From Odobenus rosmarus divergens (lineage: Eukaryota > Chordata > Mammalia > Carnivora > Odobenidae), in assembly GCF_000321225.1 (NCBI RefSeq), contig NW_004450267.1:703985-767984 (forward strand): a DNA stretch of 64,000 nt, given 5' to 3'. Each line of letters starts with the position of its first letter. The stretch's first letter is position 1. Below the pieces are notes generated by a model. That model searched no databases. It saw only the letters and a list, made by a program, of their open reading frames with translations, and was not told the DNA's origin. Below are positions 11,246-22,810 of the stretch, piece after piece. The position numbers were made by a program, and so were the translations under genes.

Positions 11246-11934
11246 AATCATATCAGGGATAGAAGCACTCTAGAATGGCAGATTAAGGACCTCAGAAAAT
11301 CTGCCTTCTTTATAAAAGCAATGAGAACACTGGCACAATCTGCCAAAATCACTGTTTCAGAACTCTGGAAATCAACCAAATCCTTGAAACATTTTAAAAA
11401 GCATTATTAAAAAAAAAAAAAAAAAAGCTGTATCTTGGTAATAGCACTAAGCTTTGTGGTGCTTTTGACTTGCCCTAATTCTATCTTTTTCCCCCAAATC
11501 TATGGCAGCCTTGAAAATCAACAGCATTACCAGCAGCCTAGCAGCTGCTGGAAAGAACAGAACAGGTTTGGAGATCCCCAGAGAAGTGTCATTATTTGAC
11601 CTGCTTGGAAGCTCATGAAAAGCTTCATTTCCAGGTGTTTTCTCCTTATTTGACCCCAGTCAGAACACACTCTGTGTGAATAGCCCTATTCCCAGGGCAT
11701 TTTTCAGAAACAATTAGTGGCAGTTTTTCAACATTGCAGCTGCCTGTGGTGGTATTACCAGTTGGGGCTGACCAGAGGTTGACCAAAAATAGAAAAAAAG
11801 CTGAGGAATGAGATATCCATAACATGCTTTGAAAATCTTTGCCATATTCTTGGGAACCTTGAGGGCCACTTGCATGATCAGGGTCTGCTCAGGAAAGGTG
11901 TGAGAAAAGACTAACCTCACACCTCATAAGGAAA
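11246..11934 (+). mobile_element. Possible old L1 5'-region fragment
   Basis: Not AT-rich like its surroundings. 'ggacctcagaaaatctgcc' and 'gtttcagaactctggaaatc' resemble the 5' non-coding part of some old L1 families. It is directly followed by sense L1 ORF2 sequence, which would fit one internally deleted element. It contains an 18-bp A-run at 11409-11426. Alternatively it is a unique conserved segment. Confidence 0.4.
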
Positions 11935-12580
11935 TGCAAGGGTTCCAGAATAGTCAAGTCAATATTGAAAAAGAAGAACATTAAAGACTCACACTTCCTG
12001 ATTTCAGAACTTAACTACAAAGCTACAGTAATCAAGACTATGTGGTACTGACATAAGGGCAGACAAATGGATCAATGGAATATAATTGGAAGTCCAGAAA
12101 TAAAGTTATATTTCATGGTCAATTTTTTTTGACAAGCGTGCCAACAATTCAGTTTTGGATAAAATAACCTTTTCAGCAAATGGTGATAGAAAAATTGGAT
12201 ATGTACTTTCAAAAGAAGGAAGTGAGACCCCTATCTCACACTGTATACAAAAATAACTTAAAATGGGTTGTAGACCCAAATATAAAAGCTAAAACTCTTA
12301 GAATGAAACACAAGAGTAAATATTTGTGACCTTGGATTAGGCAGTGGTTCCTTAGATATGACTCCAAAAGTATGAGTGATAGATAATAGTTAAATAAATA
12401 AAAATAAAAGATAAATTTGGCTACATCAAAATGGAAAACTTCTGTGTTTCATATGACCTCATCAAAAAAAGTGGAAAGACAGTCCACAGACAGGGGAAAG
12501 ATTATTTGCAAATCCTGTATCTAATAAGGAACTTATATCCAGAATATATAAAGAACTATTACAACTCAGCAACCCGTTTA
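11935..12580 (+). mobile_element. L1 ORF2 3' fragment, sense
   Basis: Clear L1 ORF2 text: 'acaaagctacagtaatcaag' near 12016, 'ggatcaatggaatataattg' near 12069, 'ggctacatcaaaatggaaaa' near 12419, 'acttatatccagaatatata' near 12531. Frameshifts and stops break it, so no continuous ORF2p frame exists. Old and immobile. Confidence 0.85.
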
Positions 12581-13105
12581 ATTCCCAGCATGAGGGATAA
12601 TACTTGCATTAATGAAGGAAGTGCTAGGTTATCACATAAAAAAAAAAGTGGTTTGGAATTAGAGAAAGAGAAATGGTGAGGGAGAAGAAAACAGAAGAGG
12701 GAGAGACTTGGATGGGAAAAGAATCATCAGTTAAATCTGGAGCACAGGTCTCCAGTGCAGGTGTGGGTGAAGTCCAAAGGCATGCTATTCACATAGTCAC
12801 ATAAATTTAAAATTTAAAGAAATGAACATAGCTACATGAGTGAAATTAATAGAAACCCAGCAGAAGTACATATAAAACATTGGTATTAGTATGTTACTGA
12901 AATACCACACTTCCACATCTCAAGGTACACGGAATTCCTATTTAAAACAAAAAGTAGTAGTAAGAAGGACTGATTATATGAGGTACTACCAATAGGGAGA
13001 GTTACAGATATTGAATAAAAAAATACTATGGTACTATAAGATATAGAGAAAATATAACTGTCTGGAAGAGATTTCTAAATACGTATGTTTAAAAATTTAA
13101 ATAGA
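12581..13105. other. Unassigned AT-rich DNA
   Basis: No element recognised between two sense L1 pieces. It could be further decayed L1. Confidence 0.35.
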
Positions 13106-13991
13106 GAATAGGACGATTTTTGCTTCTGGTAAAGATGGAATAACAGGGAATGAATTTAAATGAAGTTTAAAATACACACAAAATAAATATAATATATAAC
13201 AAAGGTTTCAGTGTATTGGACCAGGTGGCAAAGAGATGGAAACAAATGAGATGAGCCCTACATTTGTCCCACTTACTGCCTTGAGAGAGTTTTCGGGCCA
13301 CAGCACAGTGAGAAGGAACTGAGGTAGAGTGCAACAGACACCCTGAGTTGAGTAGGCAGAGCTGAGATTCCAGGAGGATCGAGGCTGTTAGTTTATAGGA
13401 CAGAGTAGCAGAGAGGAGAATGCCTCACATAGAACCTTATAGACCTAAAAAAGGTCCCTATCAAATATTAGGCAGAGTATGTGAGGAAACTACTCAAGAT
13501 TGGGGGAAAAGATAGATTAAAGATTAGATGGAATGGTGCTCAGCACTCAGACAAGGTAGGAAGACGTTTTTCTCACCTGCCAGAAAATCATAATTCCCTG
13601 GGAATTAGGTAGAGTGCTGAGGAAAGTCTTGCCGCAATTTGGGGAACATTTAGCCCTAGATTGAGCCTTGTTTTGGACAGGCCTCACATATTATCAAAGC
13701 AATACCTGAAAGTACGGTCAGTTTGAGAGTAACTTAACAATATCCCAGACCAAACTCAAGACATTTATAGAAATACAAAACTGTCACCACTCATTAAGGT
13801 AACATTCCCAGTGTCTGGTTGCTGGTCAAAGAGAGCAGAAAGATATAACCCGTAATGTGGAAAAAACTGTATTAATTGAAACCCATTTGGAAGGAACACA
13901 GATGTTATAATTAGAAGACAAGGAAATTAAAATGGTTCTTATAATTGTATTCCACGTGTTCAAAAAGTTAAGTAGAAACGTGGAAGGTTTT
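13106..13991 (+). mobile_element. L1M 5' region, sense, left of the SINE pair
   Basis: 'taacattcccagtgtctgg' (13800) through 'gtgttcaaaaagttaagtag' (13957) matches the region leading into ORF1 of old L1M elements. The part before about 13650 is assigned by continuity only. The element resumes at 14425 after two SINE insertions. Confidence 0.7.
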
Positions 13992-14195
13992 GGGCGCCTG
14001 GGTGGCTCAGTCGTTGGGCGTCTGCCTTCGCCTCAGGTCATAATCCCAGGGTCCTCGGATCAAGGCCTGCATCAGGTTCCCTGCTGGGCGAGCCTGCTTC
14101 TCCCTCTGACTGCTGCTCCCCCTGCTGTTCTCTCTCTCTCTCTCTCTCTCTCTGTCAAATACATAAATAACATATTAAAAATAAAAAGAAAGAAA
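13992..14195 (+). mobile_element. SINEC, sense
   Basis: 'gggcgcctgggtggctcag' head, CT microsatellite, A-rich tail ending (AAAG)n. Imperfect TSDs: 'gaaacgtggaaggtttt' (13975-13991) and a matching copy at 14196-14213 with three differences, including one inserted base. Confidence 0.95.
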
Positions 14196-14226
14196 GAAAT
14201 GAGGAAGGCTTTTGTGTGTGTGTTTT

Positions 14227-14390
14227 TTAAAGATTTTATTTATTTGAGAGAGTGAGTGAGAGAGAGCACAAGCTGGGGAGGGGCAGAGGGAGCTGAGCAC
14301 GGGGCCTGATGTGGGACTCGATTCCAGGACTCTGGGATCATGACCTGAGCTTGAAGGCAGACACTTAACCGACTGAGCCACCCAGGCACC
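14227..14390 (-). mobile_element. SINEC, antisense, tail-to-tail with its neighbour
   Basis: Reverse SINE, shortened in the purine block, ending 'gagccacccaggcacc'. A short TSD 'tgtgtttt' can be seen at 14219-14226 and 14391-14398. Together with the sense SINE 31 bp to the left it forms an inverted pair. Confidence 0.93.
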
Positions 14391-14424
14391 TGTGTTTTGT
14401 TGTTGTTGTTGTTGCTGTTGTTTT
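14391..14424. repeat. (GTT)n microsatellite
   Basis: Imperfect run of about eight GTT/GCT units adjoining the SINE head. Confidence 0.9.
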
Positions 14425-14790
14425 TAAAGTCCCAAATCAAACTACTAGAGATGAGAAGTATACTGGGAAGAATTAACAGCTGATTAGACACTGAAAAAAA
14501 CATATTACTGAACTTGAAGACATAGCAATAGCAATAGAAGCTATCAAAATGAAATATATACACACAGAAAAATAATAATGAAAGAACAGAGCAGTGGTGA
14601 GTTGTTGGACAACTTCAGTCAGCCTAACACACGTTTAATTTGAATCCCTGAATGCGAGGAATGAGAAGTGGGGAAAGAAAAAATACTTGAAGAAATAATG
14701 GCCAAACATATTCAAAATTTGATGAAAATTATAAGCCCCCAAATCCAAGAGTTTCAACAATATTAAAGTCCTCTGAAAGAAGGAAATGAT
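14425..14790 (+). mobile_element. L1M ORF1 region, sense, right of the SINE pair
   Basis: 'gaacttgaagacatagcaat' (14511), 'gttggacaacttcagtcagc' (14603), 'gaagaaataatggccaaaca' (14690) and 'ccaaatccaagagtttcaac' (14739) follow the L1M ORF1 order. Stops and frameshifts are frequent; non-functional. Confidence 0.85.
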
Positions 14791-14805
14791 TGGTAATTTT
14801 TATTT

Positions 14806-15560
14806 ATTTTCAAGTTCAGTGACTCTTTTCTCTCTCATCTACATAGTGAGATAATCCATTCTGCTAGTGAGATAATCCATTCTTTTATATCAGATACTGT
14901 ATTTTCCATTTGGTTCTTTTATTTTCTATTTCTCTGCTAATATGGTCTATCTTTTCATTTATTTCAAGTGTATTTTCTTTTACTTCTTGGAGCACACTTA
15001 TAACAGCTGCTTTAAAGTCTTTGATCATTCCAACCTCTAGTTCATCTCTCTGTTGGCATTTGTTGATTGTCTTTTGTCTTCAGAATGGATCATATTTTTC
15101 TGTTTTGTTGTTGTTGTTGTTGTTGTTGAATAATTAGGATTAGTCTTGGGTATTGTAAATATGTGGTGGATAGAATCCTCTGGAGAATGTTCTGTTTTTA
15201 TTATAGCCAGTTGTTTAGAAGTCAGAATTTCTACCTTCCTCCTCATGACACAAAACTGCGTTCAGTTTTTAAGCCTTTGCTTCATTGGATTGTGAGCGTC
15301 CCACGAACATAAGATCCAGGGGTTCGACTGATAACTGGGAGGGTTGATACTCATGATTAGGATCTGTCCTTTTCTAGTTCTCTTCCCCTGGGACTCTCTC
15401 CTCACTCTCTGGCCCACAGGAATTCCTTTCCCCAGTTCTCCTGGCCAGGAAGTTAGGTTTCTATCTGAATTTTGCTTCAGTGCCACCAAACAGCTCTATG
15501 TCTTGGACTCAAAACTCAGGACAAAGCCATGAGAGGAAAACAAAGTGAAAACAAGAACCT
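14806..15560 (-). mobile_element. L1M 3' region, antisense
   Basis: 'ccatttggttcttttatttt' (14907), 'aacagctgctttaaagtctt' (15002) and 'catttgttgattgtcttttg' (15058) are typical of reverse-oriented L1M 3' sequence. Opposite orientation to the adjoining ORF1 piece, so a separate insertion. It includes a 21-bp-period duplication and a (GTT)n run at 15100-15128. Confidence 0.75.
14844..14883. repeat. Two-copy tandem duplication, 21-bp period
   Basis: 'tagtgagataatccattct' occurs exactly at 14844-14862 and again at 14865-14883. Confidence 0.97.
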
Positions 15561-16609
15561 CCTTCCGATGCAGGTGACTTCTTCAGATTTTGCCCTTATT
15601 CTATAGTCAGCCTGTTTTTATTTTTCCTCATTCTCAATTAGCTAATTTTATATTTTTTTTCCCGAAAGTTTTTAGCTGTATTTAGCAAGAGGGATGGGCT
15701 GGATGGTGCTTACTATGCCACTGGCACTAGAACTCCTAGAAGTTTAGATTCCTTGATTGAGACTTTTGTGAATAAAAGCCACTGGAAGACTTTTTAAGAG
15801 TTTTCTTGGCCTCACCAGAATTATCACAGAATAATGAAAGTACAATCACAGATTGATCACAAGAAACCTAAGGATGAGGAAGTGTTAGCTCCGTATATAT
15901 TTTATGAAACCATGTACTTAAATAATAGAAATTAATGAGGTAATATTGTAAATTATTTCTGTAAAATATCCACGCAACCATAACATAAAAGAACATGATT
16001 TGAATACATACCCATCTGGATATGGCTCAGATGAACCCAAGATAAACTGAGAGTGAGTGTATACTAATCAGATGATAGATGTGATGCTTAATATCCTCTT
16101 AAGAGAGAATAAAATACCTAGTCAGGTCAGACATAACCCAAAAATTGAAAGTCAAAGGGGCTAGTGTTTTGAATTACAGACTATGATTTGCAATTAAGCG
16201 GCTGCTCACAAAGGCGGAGCTATGTCATCTGCTGGAAGGTGAGTAGCAGCTGTATTTTATTCAATCATGTTGAACCACTCTCTCGGGTAATGCTGCCTAG
16301 TCTAGCTAATGCTAATAGGGAAAGTGTTATTGAGCATGAGGGTGAGGAGAAAAGTATATAACTCACATATATGTAGTAAAACAATGTAAAACCATATGGG
16401 AAAATGATAACCAAAAACAACCTGTTAAGCACACAATTTGGTACTGTGGGTACATTCATGGCTGAGAAAGGGTACTGGGATAAGGAAGGATACACAGAAA
16501 AGGTAACTTATTTTTCTTTGAAGTGTACCAGTGTCCATTGTATTGCCATCCTTTATATCTCAGGTGTATCGTTTAAATATTGTTTTGTACTATCAATATT
16601 TAATAAATG
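15561..16609. other. Unassigned DNA
   Basis: No repeat or exon recognised. Overlapping chance frames at 16265-16495 (-) and 16404-16667 (+) have no domain. Confidence 0.35.
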
Positions 16610-17515
16610 GTTAAAAATGGGCTTAAGACATGAAGAGGGCATTTCACAGAAAATAAAGGAACAATGAATAAAAAGGAAATACACTTAACCTTACTGATAA
16701 CCAGGGAAATGTAAAGCAAAATTTCAAAAAATTATTTCAAGTCAATCACAGCCACAAAAATTGAGATTAATTACACCTTGAATTTTAAGAATATAATATA
16801 AGAGGAAGGCACATCTACTGCAGATGGGAATGCAATTAGATACAAGCACCTTAGTAGGGAATTTCTTAGTATTTTTTAAATGTATGTACTTTAAAAAATA
16901 AATAAATGTATGTACATTTGATGCAGTGATTTCAGTCCTAGGAGTAAAATCTAGATGATGTTTTACCCTTGTATACCAATGAGATATGGATAGCAATGCT
17001 CTTAGTAATACTGTTTCAAGCAATTAGATAAAATATTTGATATAACCCAAATGTTCATTGCCATTAAAATATTACAACAGCATGTTTATACAATGGAACT
17101 CTAAAAAGCAGAAAATATTAATTAATTACATCTATAGATATCACAATTGAAAAATACTAACATGGGGTTGAACAAAAGAAGCCAATCATGTAGGTACAAG
17201 TATAATTCCGCAAATTTAAATTTCAAAAACAAGTAAAACTGGACACATACATATACACTTAGGGAATAGCCAGGGATGTAGAACTATGAAGAAGACCAAG
17301 CAAATAATTAACACAAATTTCAGAATTATGATTCACTTTGGCTGGAAGGCAAGGTGGTGTGATCAAGGAAGTTTCAGAGTAGACCTTCAATGAAGTCATT
17401 GTTTCATAACCTGGGCAGTACATAAAAGCTGTTTATTATTTTTAGACTATACATATAAATCTATAAACCCTTTTACATGTGCATTTCACTTACTAGTTTT
17501 AAGAACACACTACTT
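16610..17515 (+). mobile_element. Old L1M ORF2 end and 3' region, sense
   Basis: 'agagggcatttcacagaaaa' (16634), 'cttactgataaccagggaaa' (16691), 'acagcatgtttatacaatgg' (17076) and 'aactggacacatacatatac' (17237) keep the L1 ORF2-to-3'UTR order, heavily decayed and internally deleted. Confidence 0.65.
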
Positions 17516-17695
17516 CTTATATTGACCATAGTGTTTTATATAGTTCAAGAACTATTTTGACATGAGCTGTGATGTGAAAAAGAAATATTACTAACAATTT
17601 TGTGCATAATAAAACAATTTATCTCATTATTATAGTGTTTTCACTTTGCAAACCACATTTGCAATCATTGTACTTCTTTTCATTTGATCATCTTT

Positions 17696-17886
17696 TTTTC
17701 TTTTTAAAGATTATTTATTTATTTGGCAGAGAGAGAGAGTGAGAGAGCAGGGGGAGCAGCAGAGGGATAGGGAGAAGCAGACTCTCTGCTCAGCAGGGAG
17801 CCCGATGCAGGGCTCATCGCAGGACCCCAGGATCATGGCCTGAGCCTAAGGCAGACACTCAGCCAACTGAGCCACCCAGTCACCCC
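17696..17886 (-). mobile_element. SINEC, antisense
   Basis: Complete reverse SINE. TSDs 'tcatttgatcatcttt' (17680-17695) and 'tcatttgaccatcttt' (17887-17902) differ by one base. Confidence 0.96.
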
Positions 17887-17913
17887 TCATTTGACCATCT
17901 TTATCATCTGAGA

Positions 17914-17940
17914 TAGAGGTAGAACAGAGTTCTACCTCTA
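17914..17940. repeat. Perfect 12-bp inverted repeat, 3-nt loop
   Basis: Arms 'tagaggtagaac' (17914-17925) and 'gttctacctcta' (17929-17940), loop AGA. It adjoins a second palindrome and lies 11 bp after the right TSD of the SINE. Confidence 0.97.
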
Positions 17941-17961
17941 ATGGTGAGTTAACTCACCATT
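17940..17961. repeat. Perfect 22-bp palindrome, no spacer
   Basis: The core 'atggtgagttaactcaccat' (17941-17960) is its own reverse complement, and the next outer pair (A17940, T17961) also matches. It directly abuts the preceding stem-loop. Confidence 0.97.
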
Positions 17962-18109
17962 TTTTACATGGAAAGTCAGGTGATTAGACTGATTAGATTT
18001 TAAGTCAGTTTAATACGATTATATAATGGTTACATTAACCCAATGGAATGAGATAGTGCATAAAACCAATTTAGTATTCTTGTGATAAATCCAGCTCATT
18101 CTTAATGTA

Positions 18110-19080
18110 TTAACTTTTTAGTACATTGTTGGATTCAGTTTGCTAATTTCTTTTTTTAAAGGATTTTGCTTCCCTGCTCATGAATAAGATTGGCCAAGTG
18201 TGTTAGATTTTTTCCTAGTTATGTTTATGCTATTGATTTCTGGCTTAATTGCATTGTGGTCAGAAAATATTATCTGAAATTTACCAAGTTTTTGAAATGT
18301 GTTGACTAACACATGGTCAATTTTTATTATGTTTAATATAAGCTTGATAAGAATGCGTAATTTCTAGTTTCTCTGGTGCAAAATTATATATATGTGAATT
18401 TTATAAAGTTTAATTTTTTTGTGTGTGCCATCAAACCTTTTGTTGCTTTATTCAATTGCTCTCTGCTTGATGTATATATTACTGAAATATCTGTGTTAAA
18501 AATCTTGCCTTATGCTGGGTTTTTACTTTTCACAGTATAGCATATAAATTATTATTTCTTTTAGATATCACCATTATTTGTCAGTACATTTGTCTTCTTT
18601 TTAAAAAATTTTACTTTTCTCTGTCTAGGAATGGATTTTATTTTATGTATCTTCCTTCAGGCTCTTGAATCTGTGGACTGATATTTTACATCAGTAGAAA
18701 ATTATCAGCCATTAATTTTTCAAAAACTGCCTCTTTCCAATTCCCTCATTTATCTTCTGAAATGAAACTGATTATATATATTCAATCTCTACACTTTAAC
18801 ATTTATATCTCTTAATCTTTCATATTTCCCATCTCAGTTTTTACTCTCTGCCTGCATTCTGGATCCTTTCTTTGGATATATTTTTGAGTTCACTAATTCT
18901 GTCTTCAGCTTTGTCTAATATTCTGGTTAATCTACCCAGTAAATTTAAAAATTATTGTATATATTTAACTTCCAAAAATTCTGAATGATTATTTTTCAAA
19001 TCTTCTTTTATCTGGTCATGCTTTTAACCTTTCTTTTCATGTCTTTAATCATATTTTTATACTTATACTATAGTCCAGAT
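18110..19080 (-). mobile_element. Old L1M fragment(s), antisense
   Basis: 'gcattgtggtcagaaaatat' (18251), 'tgagttcactaattctgtct' (18885) and 'cagccattaatttttcaaaa' (18706) are reverse-strand L1M text. ORF2-derived and 3'-region phrases are both present, so this may be two pieces joined by deletion. Confidence 0.65.
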
Positions 19081-20098
19081 CTGAAGGAAAAAAAAAACAA
19101 TATCCATAGTTCTTTTAGGTTTATTTTAACTTCTATTGCCATTTGTTACTGGTACTTGGCATTATTCCCAGATGTCTATACCTTGAAAAGTTATATGAAT
19201 AAAGTCTCAATTCTGTGGAGTTATACAGATGTATTCAAGGTAGAAGCAAACTTTTGTACTTGCTTCTTTTCCAGGAATATATATCACATACAGAAATATG
19301 TACATATCTTTAGTATGTGATTCAGTATTTATTCAGTATTTTAGTTGCTTTAATTGAGATAATTTTTTATCTCTCTTTCAAATTGCAAACTGAAACTGAA
19401 TGGTGGGTTGTGCGATCATTTTAAGGGATCATAAACAACACTTTGAAAATAGAGTCCAAGAGAATAAAATGGAATGGAAGAGAACAGAAAATATCAGGGT
19501 ACATTATACATAATGGTAGTGTTGTTTTGTGAAATAAAATTATTTCTCCTCTCTACATTCTCCTCTTCCTGCCTCTCTCTCCCTCCTTCCCCACCGTCTT
19601 TCCCTCCCTCTGTTGTTCTGGTTTAAATGTATGGTTATTTATTTATTGTTTTTTTTTGTATTTTTTTTCTGTGTGTTGCAGTCAAAAATTTAAAAACATA
19701 TTTAGGGTACCTAATCTGCCTTTGGGTAGTTAGTATATTGCAGGATCTTTTTCTGATCTTCTTTGTTCGCGTGGTCTTAGAATATAAGTGTTTCTTTAAA
19801 AAAAAATCCACCGTACTTGAGCAAATTGGAATTTTTTGAGTCGTATAAAATACCCATAAGGATTTTTTCATGGAGTTATAAATTTTGTTATTTGGACCCA
19901 AATGAATTTTTTTTTTTTCCAAATGCATGTTTTTGGAAAGGCAATTTCCTTTAGGAGAAGTAACAAAATCACAGTAATCACAAAAAGTAATATCTACAGC
20001 AATGTTTGAGCAACTGTCGTGAACATTGGTCTTATTACTGAAGCTGTTTTGAAAGACTGACTCAGACTTACAGGCAAAGCAAATGATGAGGATCAGAG
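19081..20098. other. Unassigned DNA with a polypyrimidine stretch
   Basis: CT-rich tract at about 19550-19620. A 155-codon minus-strand frame (19635-20102) is the longest in the window, but its product is lysine-rich, low in complexity and matches no family I know. I regard it as fortuitous. Confidence 0.4.
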
Positions 20099-20570
20099 GC
20101 AAAAAAGCCCAGTGTTAAACACTAATTCCATCATCTCTCCAAGGCTTTGCTGCTAATCCTGAGCAGAAACTACCAAAGACTGTGTTGAGGGGGCCCGGGG
20201 CTTCCCCCTTTGGAGGGTGTTGTAGGCTCCATGACTCTGTGCAGTTACAGACAGCTGCTTGTGACAAGCCAGTGTGGGAGGCCTTTCCCTGGAGTGCAAC
20301 CTATTCTGGGCAGCCACCCACATCCTCATGAATATTTAAAATCTGGCTCTGCTGGCTGATCTGTGTCCTACTCTGGGAAACAATGCATAATGAATCACCA
20401 TTTTTACCTCCCTCCGTTCCCTTCCACAAACAAACACAGGATGCCTCTCTGATTTATTTATTTCTAGATTGCATGCCAGCAAGGGAAAGCACTACAGACT
20501 GCATCCTTCAGCAATTCTGTAGGTTTTTACAATCACATTTTATTAGTTTTTCCTGACTAAATCCCATGAC
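20099..20570. other. Non-repetitive, GC-richer island
   Basis: Sequence complexity and GC are visibly higher than in the flanks, and no transposon is recognised. It contains 'aacaatgcataatgaatcac' (20381) and 'tcatgaatatttaaaatctg' (20327), AT-core motifs of the kind homeodomain/POU factors bind. It could be a conserved non-coding element; this is inference. Confidence 0.35.
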
Positions 20571-20654
20571 ACTGACTTAGCTGACTTTCTTAATGGGAAA
20601 AGCAGATTTCTAGATATTATAGCTTAATGTTGTGGAAAAAGAAAGACTTAAACT

Positions 20655-20830
20655 ACTTAGTTAGGACTCTTGATTTCTGGCTCTGCCAGTAACTACCTGG
20701 GGGAGGAAGGACAATATTGTACTCCAAAATATGTTTTCACTTTCTTAGCCATAAAATGGGAATAAATCTGCTTTGATTCCCTTAAGGGATGTTGCAAGGA
20801 TTATGGGAAAATATTTTCATGTATTTGTAT
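20655..20830 (+). mobile_element. MIR SINE, sense
   Basis: 'gatttctggctctgccagta' (20671), 'ttagccataaaatgggaata' (20745) and 'gatgttgcaaggattatggg' (20788) follow the MIR order. Confidence 0.8.
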
Positions 20831-20889
20831 ATATTTATATATTAGAAAATATACCAAATGAGAAAAATCTAATTAGAAAGTCTGTTAGG

Positions 20890-21115
20890 AACTATGGCAC
20901 AGTAGTTAAGAGTTAAGAGGGAGGGGGCCTTGGAGAGCTGTGTAAATTTGAGTAGATAATTCACCTTTTTTTAGCTTGAGTGTCTTCATCCATAATGCAG
21001 AGGAAATAATATTCCCACATATAAGGGTTGCTTTAGAATTAAATGGGTTAGTGTGTATATGATATTTTTAAAAATTCTCAGATATACTAGACTCTCAGTA
21101 GCTGCTAGTTCTTAT
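20890..21115 (+). mobile_element. MIR SINE, sense
   Basis: 'ctatggcacagtagttaaga' (20892), 'gggttgctttagaattaaat' (21025) and 'ctagactctcagtagctgct' (21088) match MIR. Second MIR in the same orientation within 60 bp. Confidence 0.8.
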
Positions 21116-22377
21116 TAAAGAAACATACAAACATTCAGCATTGTAATTGTTTTGGGACCTCCAATGGGTTATGAAGATGTAAGCTTCTGGAAGACAGAGA
21201 TGTTTCTATACAAGGCATAGAACATTTTGACAGTGAGAACATGAAAGCTCCCAAGTTTAAAATAGAATCTTAAGCCTAAAGGATAAAATGTGACCCATAT
21301 TTCTTTTCACTCCTCAGCAAACTGTTATTTTTGTTCTCTCAGGAAAGCCCTCTATGATTAGCGTTTGATGATCTGTCTGTAGATTTGCCTGCAACCTTGT
21401 GACACATTCTCTTTCAGATTTCTTTAACAAAGTAGCTTACTAACTCCTGTTACACTTGTAATTCCCTTGGGGAGGCTGTTCCTGGGGATATTGTCAGGGA
21501 GCAGAGTCCCCTCTTTCTCTAAATAAGTTCACTTAACTCAGTGATATAATAATTTTGATGAACAGAAAAGACACAAACACCGACTTTAATTATGTAGTTT
21601 ATGTATATACACAGTGATGATTCAGGGTACACTTGGGCTGTAAATCTATTCACCTAAACCATAGTACTATCATTTTGTTATATATGGCACATAAAGTTTT
21701 GGGAAGCACTAGCTCCAGAGTTTAGGCTTTCTACATTTTCTCCAGGAATTTATGCTTTGTGATGTAACTAGGAAAGAGGTAGGATGTGAATTTCAGCTCT
21801 GTTCCAGTCAAATAATCAATTCTACCCCAGCTTTTTGTTTCCCAGACTGTCTTTGATTCATTTTTTCACTTTATAAAAGCTACCAGCTATCAGTAAATAC
21901 CTAGTTACCTCTGTTTCTCCAAGGCATATCAATATTAAGTTCAATAGAATAATAACCCTCTTTAAATATAACATGAAAGATCGTCCTTTCACCAGTGGCT
22001 GCCATCTTTACACGGTCATTAATTCTGTTTTCTTTCCTCCGCTCCTGCCCTTGATCTGAAATCCTTCTCATCTCCCTTTTATCTCTTATGATCTTGCTTC
22101 CTCTTGGTCTCCCTACCCTTTACACTATGGCATTGATTGGATTTACTATGAAAACAATGACAACATGGAATAAGCATGATAACTATAGAAAAAAAAAGGA
22201 TAAACCATAACAAGTATTTTCACAATTGTAGAATTTCAGAGCTGAATCAACTTACAGAGTGAATGGATGTAGAAAAGGCACTGCTATTTACATGATTTCT
22301 CCTTCTTATATAAATAGGAAACACAAAATGTCAGAGCCAAAGAAAACCTTAGAGGTTACTCTGCTCTCTTAGTGAAT
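21116..22377. other. Unassigned DNA
   Basis: No element or exon recognised. Ordinary mixed sequence. Confidence 0.35.
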
Positions 22378-22488
22378 CAAAAATATACATTGATTTCCTA
22401 CTGTATATTGGGCAGTGTTCTTCAGCATTGGGATATAGTAGTGAACAAGACAGAAATTTCTAACCCTCATGGAGCATATACTTTAAAC
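22378..22488 (-). mobile_element. L2 3' tail, antisense
   Basis: 'gatttcctactgtatattgg' (22392), 'gtagtgaacaagacagaaat' (22439) and 'ccctcatggagcatatactt' (22463) match reverse-complement L2. Confidence 0.85.
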
Positions 22489-22489
22489 A

Positions 22490-22810
22490 ATTTTTTTTTT
22501 TTAAATTTTGAGGTATAATTAACATATAACATGTTAGTCTCAGGTGAACAATGTAATGTTTTGCTATTTGTGTATATTGCAAATGATCACCACAATAAGT
22601 CTAGTTAACATCCATCACCATCCATAGTTAAAACATTTTTTTTCTTGCAATGAGAGCTTTTAAGATCTACTCTCTTAGCAACTTTCAAATATGCAATTTA
22701 GTATTAGCTGTAGTCTGTATGTGGTACCTTACATTCTGTCATCCATATGCTATACCTTACATCCCCATGATTTAACCCTGTATTTTTTCTATACATACAT
22801 ACTATGATAA
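22490..22810 (-). mobile_element. L1MA-type 3' end, antisense
   Basis: 'ttgaggtataattaacatat' (22508), 'tgatcaccacaataagtcta' (22584) and 'ttttaagatctactctctta' (22658) are diagnostic of reverse L1MA-like 3' UTR. It abuts the L2 tail. Confidence 0.88.

Noticed and set aside
19635..20102. 155-codon open frame on the minus strand, the longest in the window
   Set aside because: Product is Lys/Ser/Cys-rich with low-complexity runs; no domain, no promoter or splice context. AT-rich DNA yields frames this long by chance.
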